From the NCBI GenBank assembly GCA_039714835.1, contig JBDLIN010000157.1, positions 1 through 9,195 on the forward strand: DNA of 9,195 nt. Direction: 5' to 3'. This DNA comes from SZUA-22 sp039714835. GTDB taxonomy: Bacteria > Bacteroidota > Ignavibacteria > Ignavibacteriales > Melioribacteraceae. The stretch's first letter is position 1; each line of letters begins with the position of its first letter. The translations under genes and the position numbers were made by a program. Of the stretch, positions 5,790 to 9,195 are shown one piece after another. The notes beneath the pieces were generated by a model, which did not search any database, was not told the origin of the DNA, and saw only the letters and a list, made by a program, of their open reading frames with translations.

Positions 5790-6548
5790 ATGTATATAAA
5801 AAAAACAAACATATTATTGTTCCTAGTATTTACCATTTTGATAACCAATTTGATTATTGGGCAGTCACGATCAGATATTAATACAGGTGTTGACAAATAT
5901 GAAGAAGAGAAGTATGAGGATGCTGAGAAAAATTTCAAGAAGAGTGTTGATAATGAGTTTGAAGACTATGTAGGTCATTTTAATTTAGGTGATGCTCTCT
6001 ATAAGCAAAACAAACTTGAAGATGCACTTAGTTATTATAAAAATGCTTTAGCATTATCTGAGACAGATGAGCAAAAAGCAAAGGTCTTATATAACTTAGG
6101 AAATACGTTTCTTAAATCACAGAAGTTAGATGAAGGAATTGAAGCTTACAAGCAATCACTTAAATTGAATCCAAATGATCTTGATGCAAAATATAATCTT
6201 TCGTATGCGCTGAGACAGAAACAGAATCAACAAGATCAGCAGCAAAACCAAGATAAAAACAAAGATCAGAATCAAGATAAAGATCAAAATAAGGATCAAA
6301 ACAAAAACGATAAGCAAGAAGAAGAACAAAATAAAGATCAAGAAAATAAAGACCAGCAAAACCAGAATAATCAAGATGATAAACAGGAACAGCAGCAAGA
6401 TCAACAACAACAAAAGCAGCCTCCTCCTGAAATATCTAAAGAGGAAGCCGAAAGAATATTAAATGCTTTAAAGGATGACGAGAAAGATCTTCAGAAAGAG
6501 CTAAGGAAGCAGAAAGGTAAAAAAGTAAAAGTAGAAAAAGATTGGTAA
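5790..6548 (+). CDS. batC: BatC, secreted TPR protein with long Q/N/D/K-rich linker
   Basis: A 252-residue BatC-type protein. I chose the ATG at 5790 over the in-frame TTG at 5766, because MYIKK followed by a 19-residue hydrophobic run makes an ordinary signal peptide (1-24, likely cut before Gln25), whereas the TTG adds eight residues ahead of it. TPR repeats span about 28-60, 61-94 and 97-130, with FNLGDALYKQ and YNLGNTFLKS as clear helix A motifs. A low-complexity segment rich in Gln, Asn, Asp, Lys and Glu runs from about 143 to 210, then three prolines, and a conserved C-terminal helix ISKEEAERILNALKDDEKD at 215-233. It ends in KDW; an ending of this sort with a terminal Trp is a feature I associate with BatC proteins. 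It is probably periplasmic and may bring together the VWA proteins. It follows batB after 55 bases and precedes batD by 19. Confidence 0.9.
   Translation: MYIKKTNILLFLVFTILITNLIIGQSRSDINTGVDKYEEEKYEDAEKNFKKSVDNEFEDYVGHFNLGDALYKQNKLEDALSYYKNALALSETDEQKAKVLYNLGNTFLKSQKLDEGIEAYKQSLKLNPNDLDAKYNLSYALRQKQNQQDQQQNQDKNKDQNQDKDQNKDQNKNDKQEEEQNKDQENKDQQNQNNQDDKQEQQQDQQQQKQPPPEISKEEAERILNALKDDEKDLQKELRKQKGKKVKVEKDW
6216..6419 (+). repeat. Low-complexity coding repeat in batC (GATCAA/AAAGAT-type units)
   Basis: The DNA encoding BatC residues 143-210 is made of irregular repeats of AAAGATCAA-like units, nearly devoid of T except in GAT codons. GATC occurs six times between 6234 and 6403. The repetition gives the protein Asp-Gln, Asn-Lys and Gln-Gln runs. 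Such sequence is prone to slippage, and the linker length may vary between strains. The long opposite-strand reading frame across it is an artefact of this composition. Confidence 0.75.
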
Positions 6549-6567
6549 TTTTATTGTCTAAATTATT

Positions 6568-8409
6568 ATGAGTGTTAATAGAAACATATTGTTAATTTTT
6601 ATGCTATTGGTTTGGAGCAGTTCAGGATTGTTTGGTCAAAAATTTGAACTTACTGCCGATAAAACAACAGTAAATCAGAATCAAAGATTCCAAGTCTACT
6701 TCACTTTTGAGGGTGGTGATGGGTCAAACCTCAAAGGATTTCGTCCGCCAAATTTTAACAATTTCAAAATTGTTAGTGGTCCGAATCAATCCTCAAGCAT
6801 AAGTATGATCAATGGTAAAGTTTCTTCTACTATAACTTATTCCTATATAGTGGTTGCACCCAATACAGGGAAGTTTACTATTGATAAAGCTACAGTACAA
6901 CTTCAAGGAAAAGAGTATCAGTCAAATACTCTTTCACTAAGTGTTGTCAAATCCAGTGGTAAAACAAGTACACACTCCAGTTCTCAATCTATTTCTGATG
7001 AAGAATTAAAGAAAAATGTATTTATACGAGCCATTGCCGACAAGAGAAACGTAATGCAAGGTGAACAAGTAACAGTCACATATAAATTATATACAAAATT
7101 AAACATATCATCTCCGCAAATTTCAAAACTACCTCGTTATAAAGGATTTTGGACAGAAGAACTTGAAACAAGCAATAATATTCGATTTGATGTAGAGATG
7201 TACAAAGGCGTTCGTTATCGATCTGCAGTATTAAAGAAGGTTGCACTTTTTCCAACTAAAAGTGGAAAACTTACTGTTACACCATTTGAATTAGAAATAC
7301 CAGTTCTAATAAAAAGAAGACAGCGGTCTAACGATCCTTTTGACACATTTTTTAATGATTCATTTTTTGGTAGAACAGAGACCGTTCAATTTAAAGCGAC
7401 ATCAAATACTGTGGTGGTCAATGCATCACCATTACCTGAGAAAGGAAAACCTGAGTCATTTGCTGGAGCAGTCGGTCAATACAATTTCAAAGCAGAATTA
7501 GATAAAGACAACGTTGAAACAAACGAAGCTGTTACAATAAAACTTACAGTTTCTGGAAAAGGTAATATCGAATTAATTGATATGCCAGATGTTGAGTTAC
7601 CACCTGGCTTTGAAAAATATGATCCAAAAACTTCTAAAAAGGTTAACAACAAAGGAACTATCTCCGGTTTTAAAGGTAGTGAGTATCTAATTGTACCAAG
7701 GGTTGCCGGGATAAAAGAAATTAAGCCGATAAAGTTTAGTTTCTTTAATCCGAAGAGTAAAAAATATGTTGAATTATCATCCTCAAAATTTGTTTTAAAT
7801 ATTAAACAAGGCAGTAAAACGATTGCCAGTACAACCGACGGATTTACAAAAGAAGACATCCAATTATTAAGTGAGGATATTCGCTTCATTAAGACATCTG
7901 AATTTAATTTAGAGAAAATTTCAACTGGGAGTCTAATTAAAAATTGGTTCTGGTATTCATTGGGTTTACCGTTAATTCTAATGTTAACATTCATCGGAAT
8001 TAAAAAGCGACAGGATAAGCTTAGCGGAAATGTTGAATTGATGAAATTTAGAAAAGCTGAAAAGAATGCAAATAATAGATTAAAATCGGCGAAAAAAGCT
8101 ATTGAAGCAAATGATCTATTAACTTATTTCAATGAAATATCTCAAGGTCTGTATGGATATTTAGAAGATAAACTTGCATTACCAAAATCAGAATTTTCAA
8201 TTGAAAATGTTGTAATTAGTTTGAAAAAAAATAATGTTGGTGATAGTACAACTAAAGAAGTTGAAAGTATATTAAATCAGTGTGAATTTGCAAGATTTGC
8301 TCCAAAATCCCAATCGATGGAGCAAGCTGAAAATTTATATGACAGATCTGTTAAAGCAATTATCGAAATTGAAAATTCAGTGAAGACTAAAAAGAAAAAA
8401 AATAAATGA
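6568..8409 (+). CDS. batD: BatD, large periplasmic protein with one membrane span
   Basis: A 613-residue protein of the BatD (oxygen tolerance) family, at the usual length. A signal peptide covers 1-23 (LFG-Q). Beta-sandwich repeats fill 24-415: a first domain about 24-127, a second about 150-248, a Phe-rich disordered loop with DPFDTFFNDSFFG at 256-268, and a third about 296-412 with VSGKGNIELI at 328-337, a family hallmark. One membrane span lies at 460-477 followed by KKRQDK, placing the C-terminal domain (about 485-600) in the cytosol. That domain resembles the cytosolic part of the BatD-like protein encoded at 2702-3661 (YGYLEDKL, EFARFAP). The end is strongly basic (KTKKKKNK). The ATG at 6568 has no Shine-Dalgarno motif, and the TGA overlaps the batE ATG as ATGA. 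The single cysteine (Cys572) is cytosolic. Confidence 0.93.
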   Translation: MSVNRNILLIFMLLVWSSSGLFGQKFELTADKTTVNQNQRFQVYFTFEGGDGSNLKGFRPPNFNNFKIVSGPNQSSSISMINGKVSSTITYSYIVVAPNTGKFTIDKATVQLQGKEYQSNTLSLSVVKSSGKTSTHSSSQSISDEELKKNVFIRAIADKRNVMQGEQVTVTYKLYTKLNISSPQISKLPRYKGFWTEELETSNNIRFDVEMYKGVRYRSAVLKKVALFPTKSGKLTVTPFELEIPVLIKRRQRSNDPFDTFFNDSFFGRTETVQFKATSNTVVVNASPLPEKGKPESFAGAVGQYNFKAELDKDNVETNEAVTIKLTVSGKGNIELIDMPDVELPPGFEKYDPKTSKKVNNKGTISGFKGSEYLIVPRVAGIKEIKPIKFSFFNPKSKKYVELSSSKFVLNIKQGSKTIASTTDGFTKEDIQLLSEDIRFIKTSEFNLEKISTGSLIKNWFWYSLGLPLILMLTFIGIKKRQDKLSGNVELMKFRKAEKNANNRLKSAKKAIEANDLLTYFNEISQGLYGYLEDKLALPKSEFSIENVVISLKKNNVGDSTTKEVESILNQCEFARFAPKSQSMEQAENLYDRSVKAIIEIENSVKTKKKKNK

Positions 8410-9161
8410 AAAAATCTTTAATAATATTGTTTTTTATTCTGTCATCTAATTTATTTGCAGCTTCTGAAATTGATTCGCTGATGATGCAAGCAAATCAGCT
8501 GTATCAAAATAAACAATTTGATGTAGCGATTGAAAAATATCAAGAAATTCTTGACTCTGATTATTCAAGTACAGCTTTATACTATAACTTGGGGAATGCA
8601 TATTATCGTTACGGACAACTTGGATTTGCAATATTGAATTATGAACGCGGATTAAAATTAGAGCCCGATAACGAAGACTTACATTACAATTTAAAAATAG
8701 TAAAAGCTCGTACTATTGATAGAATAAAAGAAGTTCCGCAAATTTTTATAGTTGATTGGTTGGTTACATTTATAACTCTTCTTTCTGCCGGGACGTGGCA
8801 GTTTATTGTTATAATATTTTATCTATTATTACTAGTAAGCATCACTCTATTTTTCGTTTCAAAGCATAGGCGCATACAACGATTATCTCTATATTCTGCT
8901 ATTATTGGTTTATTTGGAGCAATATTCTTTTCAATTATTCTTTTTTCAAATATTAGAAGAGAAACTTCAACAGAATTTGCTATAGTAACAACCAACACAG
9001 TTGCTGCAAAGCAATCTCCTAACGATTCGAGTAATGATCTATTTGTAATTCACGAAGGATTAAAAGTAGCTGTGACAAATCAATTTGGAGAATGGGTTGA
9101 AATCGAATTATTTGATGGTAATGTGGGATGGCTACCTAAAGGCACATTAGAGATAATTTGA
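8406..9161 (+). CDS. batE: BatE, TPR and SH3-like domain membrane protein
   Basis: A 251-residue BatE protein, last gene in the visible operon. It has a signal peptide (1-18/19, LFAA-S), two TPR repeats at about 22-55 and 56-89 (YYNLGNAYYRYGQ is a clear motif), then two membrane spans at about 131-151 and 161-181 joined by a basic loop KHRRIQR, which is thus cytosolic. A bacterial SH3-like domain follows at about 187-250 (ATTNTVAAK-like strand, GEWVEIELFDGNVGWLP, a typical SH3b ending). Both the TPR and SH3 parts should therefore be periplasmic; the SH3 domain could bind peptidoglycan or another Bat protein. It starts with ATG overlapping the batD stop (ATGA), so translation is likely coupled. 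No cysteines. No terminator is visible in the 34 bases after the TGA, so the transcript may continue. Confidence 0.92.
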   Translation: MKKSLIILFFILSSNLFAASEIDSLMMQANQLYQNKQFDVAIEKYQEILDSDYSSTALYYNLGNAYYRYGQLGFAILNYERGLKLEPDNEDLHYNLKIVKARTIDRIKEVPQIFIVDWLVTFITLLSAGTWQFIVIIFYLLLLVSITLFFVSKHRRIQRLSLYSAIIGLFGAIFFSIILFSNIRRETSTEFAIVTTNTVAAKQSPNDSSNDLFVIHEGLKVAVTNQFGEWVEIELFDGNVGWLPKGTLEII

Positions 9162-9195
9162 TAATCTCATTTATAAATCCAGGCAATTCAAAAAA

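Noticed and set aside
6156..6413. Minus-strand reading frame encoding an almost pure Leu/Ile/Phe/Val protein
   Set aside because: It is the complement of the Q/N/D/K-rich low-complexity batC segment; the hydrophobic run is a composition artefact, with no ribosome site or normal protein character.
7476..7994. 172-codon minus-strand reading frame opposite batD
   Set aside because: batD is a clear full-length family member on the + strand; the antisense frame has no recognisable motif.

Overview
The window is an AT-rich chromosomal segment (coding sequence visibly rich in AAA, GAA and ATT codons) carrying one small membrane-protein gene followed by an almost complete, tightly packed eight-gene 'Bat' (Bacteroides aerotolerance) operon, all on the + strand. 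The gene order MoxR ATPase, DUF58, BatD-like anchor protein, BatA, BatB, BatC, BatD, BatE is typical of Bacteroidota and relatives. Signal peptides ending before Gln and A-rich leaders mostly lacking Shine-Dalgarno motifs fit the Bacteroidota/Ignavibacteria (FCB) branch. The short-period intergenic repeats and a TCCGCC/GGCGGA hairpin also fit, but the exact lineage is an inference.

Layout: 29-475 encodes an unrecognised 148-residue membrane protein. 476-790 is a 315-base non-coding stretch with a degenerate 7-base tandem repeat, a GC-rich hairpin bracketed by a 9-base inverted repeat, an A/T-only hairpin, and a clear ribosome binding site before a GTG start. 791-9161 is the Bat operon. Gaps are 55 bases (moxR to DUF58), 4-base overlap, 11-base overlap, 56 bases (batA to batB), 55 bases (batB to batC), 19 bases, and 4-base overlap. 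Two of the three roughly 55-base gaps are largely filled by short-period tandem repeats of different sequence. The last 34 bases show nothing recognisable.

How the genes may work together: MoxR is a cytosolic AAA+ ATPase and its usual partner is a VWA protein, here the cytosolic DUF58 protein. By the positive-inside rule, BatA and BatB place their metal-binding VWA domains in the periplasm, where the TPR proteins BatC and BatE and the beta-rich parts of BatD and the BatD-like protein also lie. The last two proteins each have one membrane span followed by related-looking cytosolic modules, so they are the best candidates to connect the cytosolic MoxR/DUF58 pair to the periplasmic assembly. All metal-site and ATPase residues I looked for are present and no gene is broken, so the system looks functional. 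It is a known but mechanistically unresolved system; I did not see a novel system type, CRISPR array, tRNA, rRNA or mobile element gene.
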